A DNA stretch of 64,000 bases, from assembly GCF_036227485.1 (NCBI RefSeq), contig NZ_CP109479.1:6014001-6078000 (forward strand), read 5' to 3'. Both the position numbers and the translations under genes were made by a program. The stretch is from Streptomyces sp. NBC_01451. Lineage in GTDB: Bacteria; Actinomycetota; Actinomycetes; Streptomycetales; Streptomycetaceae. Positions 9,711 to 18,866 of the stretch are shown piece by piece (positions within the stretch are counted from its first letter, which is position 1; every line of letters starts with the position of its first letter). Under the pieces are notes generated by a model. It saw only the letters and a program-made list of their open reading frames with translations. It ran no database searches and was not told the DNA's origin.

Positions 9711-10286
9711 GTGCGCAAGGATTCCGTCGTGGCCAATGAACGAGCACCGAGGGCCCGACATCGCATGTCCCAGCCCTCGGAACCCGACGAGGACCTGATG
9801 CGTGCGTTGTACCGAGAGCACGCAGGGCCCCTGCTGGCGTACGTCCTCAGGCTGGTCGCCGGAGACCGGCAACGAGCCGAGGACGTCGTGCAGGAGACAC
9901 TTATCCGTGCCTGGAAGAACGCCGGTCAGCTCAATCGGGCAACCGGTTCGGTACGCCCCTGGCTGGTGACGGTCGCCCGGCGCATCGTCATCGACGGCCA
10001 CCGCAGCCGGCAGGCCCGGCCGCAGGAGGTGGACCCGTCGCCGCTGGAGGTCATCCCCGCGGAGGACGAGATCGACAAGGCGTTGTGGCTGATGACGTTG
10101 TCGGACGCGCTGGACGACCTGACCCCTGCCCACCGGGAGGTACTGGTCGAGACCTATTTCAAGGGGCGTACCGTGAACGAAGCCGCCGAAACGCTGGGCA
10201 TACCCAGCGGAACGGTGCGCTCACGGGTCTTCTATGCCCTGCGTTCGATGAAGCTCGCACTGGAGGAGCGGGGGGTGACGGCATGA
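9711..10286 (+). CDS. sigU: ECF sigma factor SigU
   Basis: A 191-aa ECF sigma factor. Region 2 runs from about residue 26 (LMRALYREHAGPLLAYVLRL...AEDVVQETLIRAWKN) and region 4 from about 125 (LTPAHREVLVETYFKGRTVNEAAETLGIPSGTVRSRVFYALRSMK). It directs RNA polymerase to envelope-stress or development genes and is held by the anti-sigma encoded next. GTG 9711 was chosen because GGAGG lies five bases upstream; an in-frame ATG further upstream (9648) and one at 9765 are alternatives. Assignment to SigU rests on the pair plus remembered gene order. Confidence 0.85.
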   Translation: MRKDSVVANERAPRARHRMSQPSEPDEDLMRALYREHAGPLLAYVLRLVAGDRQRAEDVVQETLIRAWKNAGQLNRATGSVRPWLVTVARRIVIDGHRSRQARPQEVDPSPLEVIPAEDEIDKALWLMTLSDALDDLTPAHREVLVETYFKGRTVNEAAETLGIPSGTVRSRVFYALRSMKLALEERGVTA

Positions 10287-11116
10287 GCATTTACGGGGGG
10301 TTCGGAGCGGGTAGTCCTGGTTCCATGCGAGGAATGCAGGGTTCCCAAGGCCCGAACGAACACGAGACCGTAGGCGCCTACGCCCTCGGCATCCTCGACG
10401 ATGCGGAGGCCACGGCCTTCGAAGCACATCTCGCGGGCTGCGAGTGGTGCGCCCAGCAGCTCGACGAGCTGGCCGGGATGGAACCGATGCTGGCCGCCCT
10501 CGCGGACCTGCCCGGTGCCCAGGGATCCCCGGCCATCGGCGAGTCGCTGTCCGCCCGCCCGAGTCCACAGCTCGCGACACGGCTGGTCGACGAGGTCGCG
10601 GAACGGCGTGCGAGCAAGCGCCGGCGCAGCTTCTACATGGTGGCCGCCGCAGCGGCCCTCATCATCGGCGGCCCGACCGCCGTGTTCGCGACGACCAGCG
10701 GCGACACCACCAGCGTGGCCGCTCCCTCGCCGACGGTGACGCCGAAGAGCACCGGCTCCGCCAAGGAGGCCTTCGGTCTGATGACCGACCGGGTCTCGGC
10801 CACCGACCCCAACACCAAGGTCACCGCGACCGTGGCGATGGAGTCGAAGGCCTGGGGTGTCAGCGCGGTCCTGGAGCTGGGGGGCGTCAAGGGCCCGCTG
10901 AAGTGCTCCCTGATCGCCGTCGGCAAGGACGGCAAGCGCGAGACGATGTCCAACTGGTCTGTCCCGACGGCCGGTTACGGCATCAAGGACGCCACGACCG
11001 AGGCCGCCCGCAACCCGCTCTTCATCCACGGCGGAACGGCCTTCAGCACCGACGAGATCGACCACTACGAGGTCGTCGACTCCACGGGCAAGAAGCTCGT
11101 CGAGGTCGACGCCTGA
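10283..11116 (+). CDS. rsuA: RsuA anti-sigma factor (zf-HC2, membrane)
   Basis: A 277-aa membrane anti-sigma factor overlapping sigU by ATGA. The N-terminal zinc-binding anti-sigma domain has the H-x3-C-x2-C motif in EAHLAGCEWCAQQL (about 49-60). One TM helix follows near 115-137 (SFYMVAAAAALIIGG), then an extracytoplasmic sensor region of about 135 residues. It should sequester SigU at the membrane and release it on envelope stress. Coupled translation keeps the two partners near stoichiometry. Confidence 0.88.
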   Translation: MSIYGGFGAGSPGSMRGMQGSQGPNEHETVGAYALGILDDAEATAFEAHLAGCEWCAQQLDELAGMEPMLAALADLPGAQGSPAIGESLSARPSPQLATRLVDEVAERRASKRRRSFYMVAAAAALIIGGPTAVFATTSGDTTSVAAPSPTVTPKSTGSAKEAFGLMTDRVSATDPNTKVTATVAMESKAWGVSAVLELGGVKGPLKCSLIAVGKDGKRETMSNWSVPTAGYGIKDATTEAARNPLFIHGGTAFSTDEIDHYEVVDSTGKKLVEVDA

Positions 11117-11181
11117 CCTTCCGCAAACCGCTCCGAACCGTTCCACAAGCGCTCCACAACCGTTCCATCGCCGCTCCGTGA

Positions 11182-11229
11182 CCGCCCCAGGACGCCTCGT
11201 ACGAAGACTCGTACGGTGTCCTGGGGCGG
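11182..11229. terminator. terminator after sigU-rsuA
   Basis: Inverted arms CCGCCCCAGGAC (11182-11193) and GTCCTGGGGCGG (11218-11229), with inner CGTAC repeats, lie about 65 bases after the rsuA stop. Confidence 0.7.
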
Positions 11230-11297
11230 ACTCGTAGCATCAGGGCCTCTCTTTCGCGTACGGTTGACGGCTGCCCAGCACGTCAGAAGGGGGCCCG

Positions 11298-13643
11298 GTG
11301 GCCGCTCAGGCTCAGCAGGAAACGGCGCTCGTACCGGTCGAGGACTCCTCAGTACAGGACTCCGTCCGCGACCGCGAGATCAGCGTCGAACAGGAACACC
11401 TGGACCGGGTGTACCGGCGTCTTGAGGAGAAGATCAACGAGGCCGAGTTCCTCATGCACGACGCGGCCAAACGAGGGCAGGTCGGCACCCCCGGCGCGCT
11501 CGCCGAACGGGACGCCCAGGTGTTCCGCGCCGGCATCCACCTCAACAGGCTGAACAACGAGTTCGAGGACTTCCTCTTCGGCCGTATCGACCTGCTGCGG
11601 GGCATGGACGGCAAAAAGGGCCCGGACGGCGCCTACACGGCCGTGGAGGCCGCGGAGGGGGCCGTCAGCCCCGAGGGCACCGCCGACATCGCCGAGACCC
11701 TCCACATCGGCCGTATCGGCGTCCTCGACGAGGACTACTCGCCCCTCGTCATCGACTGGCGCGCCCCGGCCGCCGCACCCTTCTACCGCTCGACCCCGGT
11801 CGACCCGGGCCGGGTGGTCAGGCGCCGCGTCATCCGCTCCAAGGGCCGGCAGGTCCTCGGCGTCGAGGACGACCTGATGCGCCCCGAGCTGAAGGCGTCC
11901 CTGGACGGCCGTGAGCTCGCGGTGATCGGCGACGGCGCCCTGATGGCCGCCCTCGGCCAGGCCCGCAGCCACACCATGCGGGACATCGTGTCGTCCATCC
12001 AGGCCGAACAGGACCTGGTGATCCGGGCCCCAGCCGCCTCGGTGACGTACGTCGAGGGCGGCCCCGGCACCGGCAAGACGGCCGTCGCCCTGCACCGCGC
12101 CGCCTACCTCCTCTACCAGGACCGGCGCCGGTACGCGGGCGGCATCCTGATCGTCTCCCCGACGCCCCTCCTGGTGGCCTACACGGAGGGCGTCCTGCCC
12201 TCCCTCGGCGAGGAGGGCCAGGTCGCGATCCGCGCCATCGGCTCCCTCGTCGACGGCGCCGAGGCCACCCTGTACGACTCCCCGGCCGTGGCCCGCGCCA
12301 AGGGCTCGTACCGCATGCTCGCGGTGCTGCGGAAGGCCGCGCGGGGCGCCTTGGAGCAGTACGACTCGTCGACGGCGACCAGCCGGCTGCGGGTCGTCGC
12401 CTTCGGCCGCCGTATCGAACTGGAGGCCCCCGAACTGGCCCGCATCCGCGAGTCGGCGCTCAGCGGCACGGCCCCCGTCAACCTGCTGCGCCCCCGCGCC
12501 CGCAGGCTCCTCCTGGACGCCCTGTGGGCCCGCTCGGGCGCCCAGAGCCGCCACACGGACCGGGAACTGGCCGCCGAGCTGCGCTCCTCCTTCGACGAGG
12601 ACGTCACGAGCGAGGACGACTTCATCGCGTTCCTGGACGCCTGGTGGCCGGAACTGACCCCCGCGTCGGTCCTCGCCGCCATGTCCGACGAACGCCGCCT
12701 CGGCCGCTGGGCCCGCCGCATCCTCAACCCGGGTGAGGTCCGCCGGGTCGCCCGCGCCCTCAAGCGCGACGGCCTCTCGGTCCACGACGTGGCCATGCTG
12801 GACGAGCTGGGCGCGATCCTCGGCACCCCGGCCCGCCCCCGCAAGAGACGTGACCTGGACCCCATGGACCAGCTCAGCGGCCTCGAAGAGCTGATGCCGG
12901 TACGGGAGGAGACGCAGCGCGAACGGGCCGAGCGACTCGCCCAGGAACGCACCGAGTACGCCCACGTCATCGTCGACGAGGCCCAGGACCTCACCCCGAT
13001 GCAGTGGCGCATGATCGGCCGCCGCGGCCGGCACGCCACCTGGACGGTCGTCGGCGACCCGGCCCAGTCCTCCTGGTCCGACCCCGACGAGGCGGCCGAG
13101 GCCCGCGACGAGGCCCTGGGCAGCCGCCCGCGCCGCCGCTTCACCCTCACCGTCAACTACCGCAACCCGGCGGAGATCGCCGAACTGGCCGCCAAGGTCC
13201 TGGCCCTCGCGATGCCGGGCTCGGAGTCCCCGAGGGCGGTCCGCTCGACCGGCGTGGAGCCAAGGTTCGTGGGCGCGAACACCGGACACGGCGCCGACGC
13301 ACGGGACTCCCTGGCCCAAGCGGTCCGCGACGAGGCAGCCCGCCTCCTCGACCTTGTCGACGGCACGGTCGGCGTCGTCGTGGCCATGAACCGCCGCGAG
13401 GAGGCGGCCCGCTGGCTGGCGGGCCTGGGCGACCGCGTGGTGGCCCTGGGCAGCCTGGAGGCCAAGGGCCTGGAGTACGACGCCACAGTGGTCGTCTCCC
13501 CGGCGGAGATCGCCGACGAGAGCCCGGCCGGCCTGCGGGTTCTGTACGTCGCCCTGACCCGCGCCACCCAGCAGCTCACGGTCGTCTCGGCGGACCGCGA
13601 CGAGCCCGATGCGCAAGGGGTGCCCGACCTTCTCCGAGACTGA
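11298..13643 (+). CDS. helR: HelD/HelR RNA polymerase-recycling SF1 ATPase
   Basis: A 781-aa UvrD/Rep-like motor. An N-terminal coiled arm (about 30-110) precedes the split helicase core. Walker A is EGGPGTGKTA near residue 252 and Walker B is VIVDEAQDLTP near 555; motif III-like VVGDPAQS, motif IV VNYRNP and the C-terminal VALTRATQQL motif VI region are all present. The family binds RNA polymerase and releases stalled or rifamycin-trapped enzyme; HelR in Streptomyces gives rifampicin tolerance. I did not see the 19-bp rifamycin-associated element upstream, so regulation by rifamycin is not shown. The start is GTG 11298, after AAGGGGG. Confidence 0.85.
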   Translation: MAAQAQQETALVPVEDSSVQDSVRDREISVEQEHLDRVYRRLEEKINEAEFLMHDAAKRGQVGTPGALAERDAQVFRAGIHLNRLNNEFEDFLFGRIDLLRGMDGKKGPDGAYTAVEAAEGAVSPEGTADIAETLHIGRIGVLDEDYSPLVIDWRAPAAAPFYRSTPVDPGRVVRRRVIRSKGRQVLGVEDDLMRPELKASLDGRELAVIGDGALMAALGQARSHTMRDIVSSIQAEQDLVIRAPAASVTYVEGGPGTGKTAVALHRAAYLLYQDRRRYAGGILIVSPTPLLVAYTEGVLPSLGEEGQVAIRAIGSLVDGAEATLYDSPAVARAKGSYRMLAVLRKAARGALEQYDSSTATSRLRVVAFGRRIELEAPELARIRESALSGTAPVNLLRPRARRLLLDALWARSGAQSRHTDRELAAELRSSFDEDVTSEDDFIAFLDAWWPELTPASVLAAMSDERRLGRWARRILNPGEVRRVARALKRDGLSVHDVAMLDELGAILGTPARPRKRRDLDPMDQLSGLEELMPVREETQRERAERLAQERTEYAHVIVDEAQDLTPMQWRMIGRRGRHATWTVVGDPAQSSWSDPDEAAEARDEALGSRPRRRFTLTVNYRNPAEIAELAAKVLALAMPGSESPRAVRSTGVEPRFVGANTGHGADARDSLAQAVRDEAARLLDLVDGTVGVVVAMNRREEAARWLAGLGDRVVALGSLEAKGLEYDATVVVSPAEIADESPAGLRVLYVALTRATQQLTVVSADRDEPDAQGVPDLLRD

Positions 13644-13948
13644 AGCCAAGACAGTGCCCGATGGGAATTGCCTTACGGGGATCGTTTGTTACCGTTGACG
13701 ATGGCACCGGCTCGATCCAAGCCCCCGGGCCCAACCTTCGTCGCTACGAGCGACCACTTGCCGCGAGGCGAGCATGGCGGGTCGGTGCCACTGAACATGT
13801 AGAGGTCCACGCCACGAAAGTGGCGTGGACCTCTCTTCGTTGAGAACAAAACGTTCGCAATCGAGGCCCCGCTACCAGCTACTCCACGGTAGGTGCGACG
13901 ATCGGACGGCAAACCAAGCATCAGGGTGAAAGCAGAAGGAAGTCGGCC
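13644..13948. promoter_or_regulatory. gap before malic enzyme
   Basis: A gap of 305 bases containing the terminator listed separately and, downstream of it, the malic enzyme promoter and Shine-Dalgarno (AGAAGGAAG just before ATG 13949). No other gene was recognised. Confidence 0.45.
13801..13834 (+). terminator. strong rho-independent-like hairpin
   Basis: Perfect 15-bp arms (AGAGGTCCACGCCAC / GTGGCGTGGACCTCT) enclose a GAAA tetraloop and are followed by TCTTCGTT. It could end helR transcripts or a short transcript begun near 13690. Confidence 0.8.
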
Positions 13949-15358
13949 ATGGCAACGGCGCCCAGCGTCTCCTACTCGATCACGGTCCGGTTGGAGGTGC
14001 CCGCGAGCGGAACCGCGGTCTCCCAGATCACCACCGCCGTGGAGTCCTCCGGAGGCTCGGTGACCGGCCTCGACGTCACCGCCTCCGGTCACGAACTGCT
14101 CCGGATCGACGTCACCATCGCGGCGACCTCGACCGCGCACGCCGACGAGATCGTCAAGAAGCTCCGCGGCATCGAGGGCGTCACCCTCGGCAAGGTCTCG
14201 GACCGTACGTTCCTCATGCACCTCGGCGGCAAGATCGAGATGCAGTCCAAGCATCCGATCCGCAACCGTGACGACCTCTCCATGATCTACACCCCGGGCG
14301 TGGCCCGCGTGTGCATGGCGATCGCCGAGAACCCCGAGGACGCCCGCCGCCTCACCATCAAGCGCAACACCGTCGCAGTCGTGACGGACGGCTCCGCGGT
14401 CCTGGGCCTCGGCAACATCGGCCCGATGGCCGCCATGCCGGTCATGGAGGGCAAGGCGGCCCTCTTCAAGCGCTTCGCCGACATCGACGCCTGGCCGCTG
14501 TGCCTGGACACCCAGGACACCGACGAGATCGTCACGATCGTCAAGGCGATCGCCCCCGGCTTCGCCGGCATCAACCTGGAGGACATCTCGGCCCCGCGCT
14601 GCTTCGAGATCGAGGCCCGCCTCCGCGAGGCCCTCGACATCCCCGTCTTCCACGACGACCAGCACGGCACCGCGATCGTCGTCCTGGCCGCCCTCACCAA
14701 CGCCCTGCGCGTCACGGGCAAGGCGATCGGTGACATCCGCGTCGTCATGTCGGGCGCCGGCGCGGCCGGTACGGCCATCCTCAAGCTGCTGATCGCGGCC
14801 GGCGTCAAGACCGCGGTCGTCGCCGACATCCAGGGCGTCGTCCACGCGGACCGCGCGGACCTGGTCAACGCGGCCCCGGACTCCCCGCTGCGCTGGATCG
14901 CCGACAACACCAACCTGGAGGGCCTCACCGGCACCCTCAAGGAGGCCGTGCGCGGCGCCGACGTCTTCATCGGTGTCTCGGCCCCGAACGTCATCGACGG
15001 CGACGACGTGGCAGCGATGGCGGAGGGCGCGATTGTCTTCGCGCTCGCGAATCCCGACCCCGAGGTCGACCCGGCGATCGCCCGCCAGACGGCCGCGGTC
15101 GTGGCCACCGGCCGCTCGGACTTCCCGAACCAGATCAACAACGTGCTGGTCTTCCCGGGTGTCTTCCGCGGTCTCCTGGACGCGCAGTCCCGCACGGTCA
15201 ACACCGAGATGATGCTCGCTGCGGCGACCGCACTCGCGAACGTCGTCACCGAGGACGAGCTGAACCCGAACTACATCGTGCCGAGCGTCTTCAACGACAA
15301 GGTCGCGGGCGCGGTGGCGGGTGCGGTGCGGGAAGCCGCGAAGGCGGCGGCCGAGTAG
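13949..15358 (+). CDS. NAD-dependent malic enzyme with N-terminal ACT domain
   Basis: A 469-aa oxidative decarboxylase converting malate to pyruvate and CO2. Residues about 8-85 form an ACT-like regulatory domain. The malic domain follows (YTPGVARVCMAI, TDGSAVLGLGNIGP, INLEDISAPRCFEIE and FHDDQHGTAIVV, with the acidic metal ligands), then the Rossmann domain with GAGAAGTA. Its length and the ACT domain match the Streptomyces NAD-dependent enzyme. It links the TCA cycle to pyruvate and acetyl-CoA supply. Confidence 0.9.
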   Translation: MATAPSVSYSITVRLEVPASGTAVSQITTAVESSGGSVTGLDVTASGHELLRIDVTIAATSTAHADEIVKKLRGIEGVTLGKVSDRTFLMHLGGKIEMQSKHPIRNRDDLSMIYTPGVARVCMAIAENPEDARRLTIKRNTVAVVTDGSAVLGLGNIGPMAAMPVMEGKAALFKRFADIDAWPLCLDTQDTDEIVTIVKAIAPGFAGINLEDISAPRCFEIEARLREALDIPVFHDDQHGTAIVVLAALTNALRVTGKAIGDIRVVMSGAGAAGTAILKLLIAAGVKTAVVADIQGVVHADRADLVNAAPDSPLRWIADNTNLEGLTGTLKEAVRGADVFIGVSAPNVIDGDDVAAMAEGAIVFALANPDPEVDPAIARQTAAVVATGRSDFPNQINNVLVFPGVFRGLLDAQSRTVNTEMMLAAATALANVVTEDELNPNYIVPSVFNDKVAGAVAGAVREAAKAAAE

Positions 15359-15711
15359 TTCCCGGTTCCCGGTGCCGTATATGTGACGGTTACCACGGGC
15401 CCTCGTACCGGCGCGTCGGGGGCGCCCTGCCCCCGTGCGCCTCTAGGGTGGCGGCCAGGTTCAGCCTGTCGGCCCCGGCCGCCGGCGCTTTCCGTGTGAC
15501 TCCCAGGGGTGTTCGTGTGACTCCCAGGGGTGCCGGATTGGCTTTCCCGCCGCAGGTGGGGGCAGGATGCGTCTTCGGGCGTGAGGGTCCGACGGCGGAC
15601 CCGGGTCCGGGGACCCACCGAGGACCCTGGCAGCATCGGCTTCGCTGTGCCCCCCATGCGGCTCCGCCGCGGGGCACGCCTCAACAGCAAGAAGAACACG
15701 GGAGTAACGAC
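15359..15711. promoter_or_regulatory. hupA upstream region
   Basis: A gap of 353 bases carrying the hupA promoter, the 19-bp direct repeat listed below and the Shine-Dalgarno GGAG at 15701. No gene was recognised. Confidence 0.45.
15493..15532. repeat. 19-bp tandem direct repeat upstream of hupA
   Basis: Two exact copies of CGTGTGACTCCCAGGGGTG at 15493-15511 and 15514-15532, a period of 21 bases (two helical turns). This spacing suits cooperative binding of a regulator but could be simple slippage. Confidence 0.7.
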
Positions 15712-15993
15712 ATGAACCGCAGTGAGCTGGTGGCCGCCCTGGCCGACCGCGCCGAGGTCACCCGCAAGGACGCCGACGCCGTTCTGGCCGCGTTCGCCGA
15801 GACCGTCGGCGAGATCGTCGCCAAGGGCGACGAGAAGGTCACCATCCCCGGCTTCCTGACCTTCGAGCGCACGCACCGTGCCGCTCGGACCGCGCGCAAC
15901 CCGCAGACCGGCGACCCGATCGACATCCCCGCCGGCTACAGCGTCAAGGTCTCCGCGGGCTCCAAGCTCAAGGAAGCGGCCAAGGGCAAGTAA
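15712..15993 (+). CDS. hupA: nucleoid protein HU (HupA)
   Basis: A 93-aa histone-like HU protein. It starts MNRSELVAALADRAEVTRKDA, carries the beta-arm sequence with RTARNPQTGDPIDIPA and ends in an alanine/lysine tail. It is the short, 93-residue type without the long lysine-rich tail of the Streptomyces HupS paralogue. It binds and bends DNA as a dimer. ATG 15712 follows GGAGTAACGAC. Confidence 0.95.
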   Translation: MNRSELVAALADRAEVTRKDADAVLAAFAETVGEIVAKGDEKVTIPGFLTFERTHRAARTARNPQTGDPIDIPAGYSVKVSAGSKLKEAAKGK

Positions 15994-16080
15994 GGGCGCC
16001 TGTTCGCCGTCATGGCTGGCGCCGTGGGCGACTGCGGGGCCGTCGTGGCTGGTCGCGCAGTTCCCCGCGCCCCTTCAGGG
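15994..16080. repeat. Streptomyces dispersed repeat copy
   Basis: The run containing GTGGCTGGTCGCGCAGTTCC and CCGCGCCCCTTCAGGG is a very common intergenic repeat of Streptomyces genomes (known from memory). A diverged second copy lies at 20424-20505. Confidence 0.6.
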
Positions 16081-16091
16081 CGCAGCAGTTG

Positions 16092-16137
16092 ACGCCGATG
16101 GGCGGTCACCCGAATTCGGGTGACCGCCCATCGGCGT
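16092..16137. terminator. 46-bp perfect palindrome between hupA and murA
   Basis: A perfect palindrome centred at 16114/16115, whose inner half reads GGTCACCCGAA/TTCGGGTGACC. It lies between the convergent hupA and murA genes and probably serves as a bidirectional terminator. Confidence 0.85.
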
Positions 16138-16152
16138 TCGTACGACTGGCAG

Positions 16153-16213
16153 CTAGCCGAGGGCCTTGCCGGGCAGCTTCACCTTCGCGCCCAGCTCCAC
16201 GAGCTTCTCCATG
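16153..16213 (-). repeat. duplicated murA 3' end
   Basis: This 61-bp stretch repeats 16297-16357, the last codons and stop of murA, with one mismatch. The interval 16214-16296 between the copies is unrelated GC-rich sequence. It is the scar of a partial duplication and codes for nothing on its own. Confidence 0.9.
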
Positions 16214-16296
16214 CTGTGTCTTCCCGGGGGATGACCCCCGGACCCCCAGCCGAGACCCGGAACAGGCCTGGGCGGGAGTGGAGAGACGGCCGGTGG

Positions 16297-17643
16297 CTAG
16301 CCGAGGGCCTTGCCGGGCAGCTCCACCTTCGCGCCCAGCTCCACGAGCTTCTCCATGAAGTTCTCGTAGCCCCGGTTGATCAGGTCGATGCCGTGCACCC
16401 TGGACGTTCCCTGGGCGGCCAGGGCGGCGATGAGGTACGAGAAGCCGCCCCGGAGGTCCGGGATGACCAGGTCGGCGCCCTGGAGGCGGGTGGGGCCCGA
16501 CACGACCGCCGAGTGGAGGAAGTTGCGCTGGCCGAAGCGGCAGTGGGAGCCGCCGAGGCACTCGCGGTAGAGCTGGATGTGCGCGCCCATCTGGTTGAGC
16601 GCGGAGGTGAAGCCGAGGCGGGACTCGTACACCGTCTCGTGGACGATGGAGAGGCCGGTGGCCTGCGTCAGCGCGACGACCAGGGGCTGCTGCCAATCCG
16701 TCTGGAAACCGGGGTGTACGTCCGTCTCCAGGGCGATCGACTTCAGCTGGCCGCCGGGGTGCCAGAAGCGGATGCCCTCGTCGTCGATCTCGAAGGCACC
16801 GCCCACCTTCCGGTAGGTGTTCAGGAACGTCATCATCGACCGCTGCTGGGCGCCGCGGACATAGATGTTGCCCTCGGTCGCCAGCGCCGCCGACGCCCAC
16901 GACGCGGCCTCCAGCCGGTCCGGGAGGGCCGCGTGGTTGTAGCCGTCGAGCTTGTCGACGCCGGTGACACGGATGGTGCGGTCCGTGTCCATGGCGATGA
17001 TCGCGCCCATCTTCTGCAGTACGCAGATGAGGTCCTCGATCTCGGGCTCCACCGCCGCGTTGGACAGCTCGGTGACGCCCTCCGCCAGCACCGCCGTCAA
17101 CAGGACCTGCTCGGTCGCGCCCACGGACGGGTACGGCAGCGCGATCTTCGTGCCGCGCAGCCGCTGCGGAGCCTCCAGGTACTGCCCGTCCGCGCGCTTC
17201 TCGATCGTCGCGCCGAACTGCCGCAGTACCTCGAAGTGGAAGTCGATGGGCCGGCCGCCGATGTCGCAGCCGCCGAGACCCGGGATGAACGCGTGCCCGA
17301 GGCGGTGCAGCAGCGGACCGCAGAGGAGGATCGGGATACGGCTCGACCCCGCGTGCGCGTCGATGTCCGCGACGTTGGCGCTCTCCACGTGCGACGGGTC
17401 CATGATCAGCTCGCCGGGCTCCTCGCCCGGACGCACCGTCACCCCGTGCAGCTGGAGCAGCCCGCGCACGACACGGACGTCACGGATGTCGGGGACATTG
17501 CGCAGTCGACTTGGCGCACTGCCCAGCAGGGCGGCGACCATGGCCTTCGGTACGAGGTTCTTCGCACCGCGGACACGGATCTCGCCCTCCAGCGGGGTGC
17601 CGCCGTGGACAATCAGTACGTCGTCTGTGCCGTTGACCGTCAT
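16297..17643 (-). CDS. murA: MurA, UDP-GlcNAc 1-carboxyvinyltransferase
   Basis: A 448-aa EPSP-synthase-fold enzyme that transfers enolpyruvate from PEP to UDP-GlcNAc, the first committed step of peptidoglycan synthesis in the cytoplasm. The N-terminus has GGTPLEGEIRVRGAKN (the Lys of the KN motif), and the catalytic Cys lies in GLGGCDIGGRP, so the enzyme is predicted fosfomycin-sensitive. ATG 17643 gives MTVNGTDDVLIVHGG; an upstream in-frame start (17703) is unlikely. It is convergent with hupA. Confidence 0.95.
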   Translation of the reverse strand: MTVNGTDDVLIVHGGTPLEGEIRVRGAKNLVPKAMVAALLGSAPSRLRNVPDIRDVRVVRGLLQLHGVTVRPGEEPGELIMDPSHVESANVADIDAHAGSSRIPILLCGPLLHRLGHAFIPGLGGCDIGGRPIDFHFEVLRQFGATIEKRADGQYLEAPQRLRGTKIALPYPSVGATEQVLLTAVLAEGVTELSNAAVEPEIEDLICVLQKMGAIIAMDTDRTIRVTGVDKLDGYNHAALPDRLEAASWASAALATEGNIYVRGAQQRSMMTFLNTYRKVGGAFEIDDEGIRFWHPGGQLKSIALETDVHPGFQTDWQQPLVVALTQATGLSIVHETVYESRLGFTSALNQMGAHIQLYRECLGGSHCRFGQRNFLHSAVVSGPTRLQGADLVIPDLRGGFSYLIAALAAQGTSRVHGIDLINRGYENFMEKLVELGAKVELPGKALG

Positions 17644-17932
17644 GTATCTCGCGTTCCGATGAGTTGGGCGGGGGGTGTTGGCGGGCCCTCGTCGTGCAGG
17701 CACGCGCAGGAGCCGAAGAGCAAGGGTAGTCGCCGCACACCCCCCTTCTGTAAGCCCAAGCGCCGCCCAGCCGTGTCATAGGTTTGCCACAACACGAACC
17801 GTTCGCCGCCGGGCACATGCGGTCACCGGCGCAGGCGCGCGCCCGTCCCGCTCCGATGCGCCCTGGGCCGGCTTCACCCAGGTACCCCGATTGGCTCCCC
17901 CCACAGGGGGAAGATGCGAGATCATGTCTCGC
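17644..17932. promoter_or_regulatory. divergent promoter region murA / yqgE
   Basis: 289 bases between divergent genes. An inverted pair CCCCCC...GGGGG (17897-17910) sits just before the YqgE start. No gene was recognised. Confidence 0.4.
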
Positions 17933-18508
17933 ATGACCGAGGTGTCCTCGCTCACAGGGCGACTGCTCGTGGCAACGCCCGCCCTGGCGGACCCGAACTT
18001 CGACCGCGCGGTGGTGCTCCTTCTCGACCACGACGGGAAGGGTTCCCTCGGCGTCGTCCTCAACCGCCCGACTCCGGTGGACGTCGGGGACATCCTGGAG
18101 GGCTGGGCGGAACTCGCCGGTGAACCGGGGGTCGTCTTCCAGGGCGGCCCGGTCGCCCTCGACTCGGCGCTCGGTGTCGCGGTCATCCCCGGCGGCGGGG
18201 TGTCGGGCGAGCGCACCCCTCTCGGCTGGCGGCGCGTGCACGGCGCGATCGGTGTCGTCGACCTGGAGGCACCGCCGGAACTGCTCGCGAAGGCGCTCGG
18301 GTCGCTGCGCATCTTCGCCGGGTACGCGGGCTGGGGGCCGGGGCAGCTGGAGGCGGAGCTGGCGGACGGCGCCTGGTACGTCGTCGAGTCGGAGCCCGGA
18401 GACATCTCCTCCCCGTCTCCGGAACGCCTGTGGCGCGAGGTCCTCAGACGCCAGCGCAGCGAACTGGCGATGGTCGCGACGTATCCGGACGACCCTTCGC
18501 TGAACTGA
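17933..18508 (+). CDS. YqgE/AlgH family protein (UPF0301)
   Basis: A 191-aa protein of the UPF0301/AlgH family: GRLLVATPALADPNFDRAVV at the N-terminus, then GVVLNRPTPVD, FQGGPV and GYAGWGPGQLE, all family hallmarks. The function is not settled in any organism. ATG 17933 (MTEVSSL) matches the usual family start; ATG 17924 three codons upstream is an alternative. Confidence 0.9.
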   Translation: MTEVSSLTGRLLVATPALADPNFDRAVVLLLDHDGKGSLGVVLNRPTPVDVGDILEGWAELAGEPGVVFQGGPVALDSALGVAVIPGGGVSGERTPLGWRRVHGAIGVVDLEAPPELLAKALGSLRIFAGYAGWGPGQLEAELADGAWYVVESEPGDISSPSPERLWREVLRRQRSELAMVATYPDDPSLN

Positions 18509-18538
18509 CGGGTGTGACCTTCAGTACCCTTGGCGGTT

Positions 18539-18835
18539 ATGAGCACTCTTGAGCCTGAGACCCAGCCCCAGCGCGGGACTGGTACGGGGACCCTCGTCGA
18601 ACCGGCGCCGCAGACCTCGCACGGCGACGGCGACCACGAGCGCTTCGCCCACTACGTCCAGAAGGACAAGATCATGGCGAGCGCCCTCGACGGGACTCCC
18701 GTCGTGGCGCTGTGCGGCAAGGTCTGGGTACCGGGCCGCGACCCGAAGAAGTACCCGGTGTGTCCCATGTGCAAGGAGATCTACGAGTCCATGGGCTCCG
18801 GCGGCGACGAGGGCAAGGGCGACGGCAAGAAGTAG
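18539..18835 (+). CDS. DUF3039 zinc-ribbon protein
   Basis: A 98-aa actinobacterial DUF3039 protein. After a disordered 30 residues the core reads HYVQKDKIMASALDGTPVVA, then a zinc-ribbon-like pair, LCGKVW and CPMCKEIYE. The family is conserved next to YqgE in actinomycetes; its function is unknown. It lies 30 bases after yqgE and is probably co-transcribed. Confidence 0.85.
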   Translation: MSTLEPETQPQRGTGTGTLVEPAPQTSHGDGDHERFAHYVQKDKIMASALDGTPVVALCGKVWVPGRDPKKYPVCPMCKEIYESMGSGGDEGKGDGKK

Positions 18836-18866
18836 GCCGCGCCGGCCGTTGGTCCAGTGTCAGTAG

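Noticed and set aside
11200..11297. rifamycin-associated element before helR
   Set aside because: No 19-bp dyad like the known element could be found by eye.
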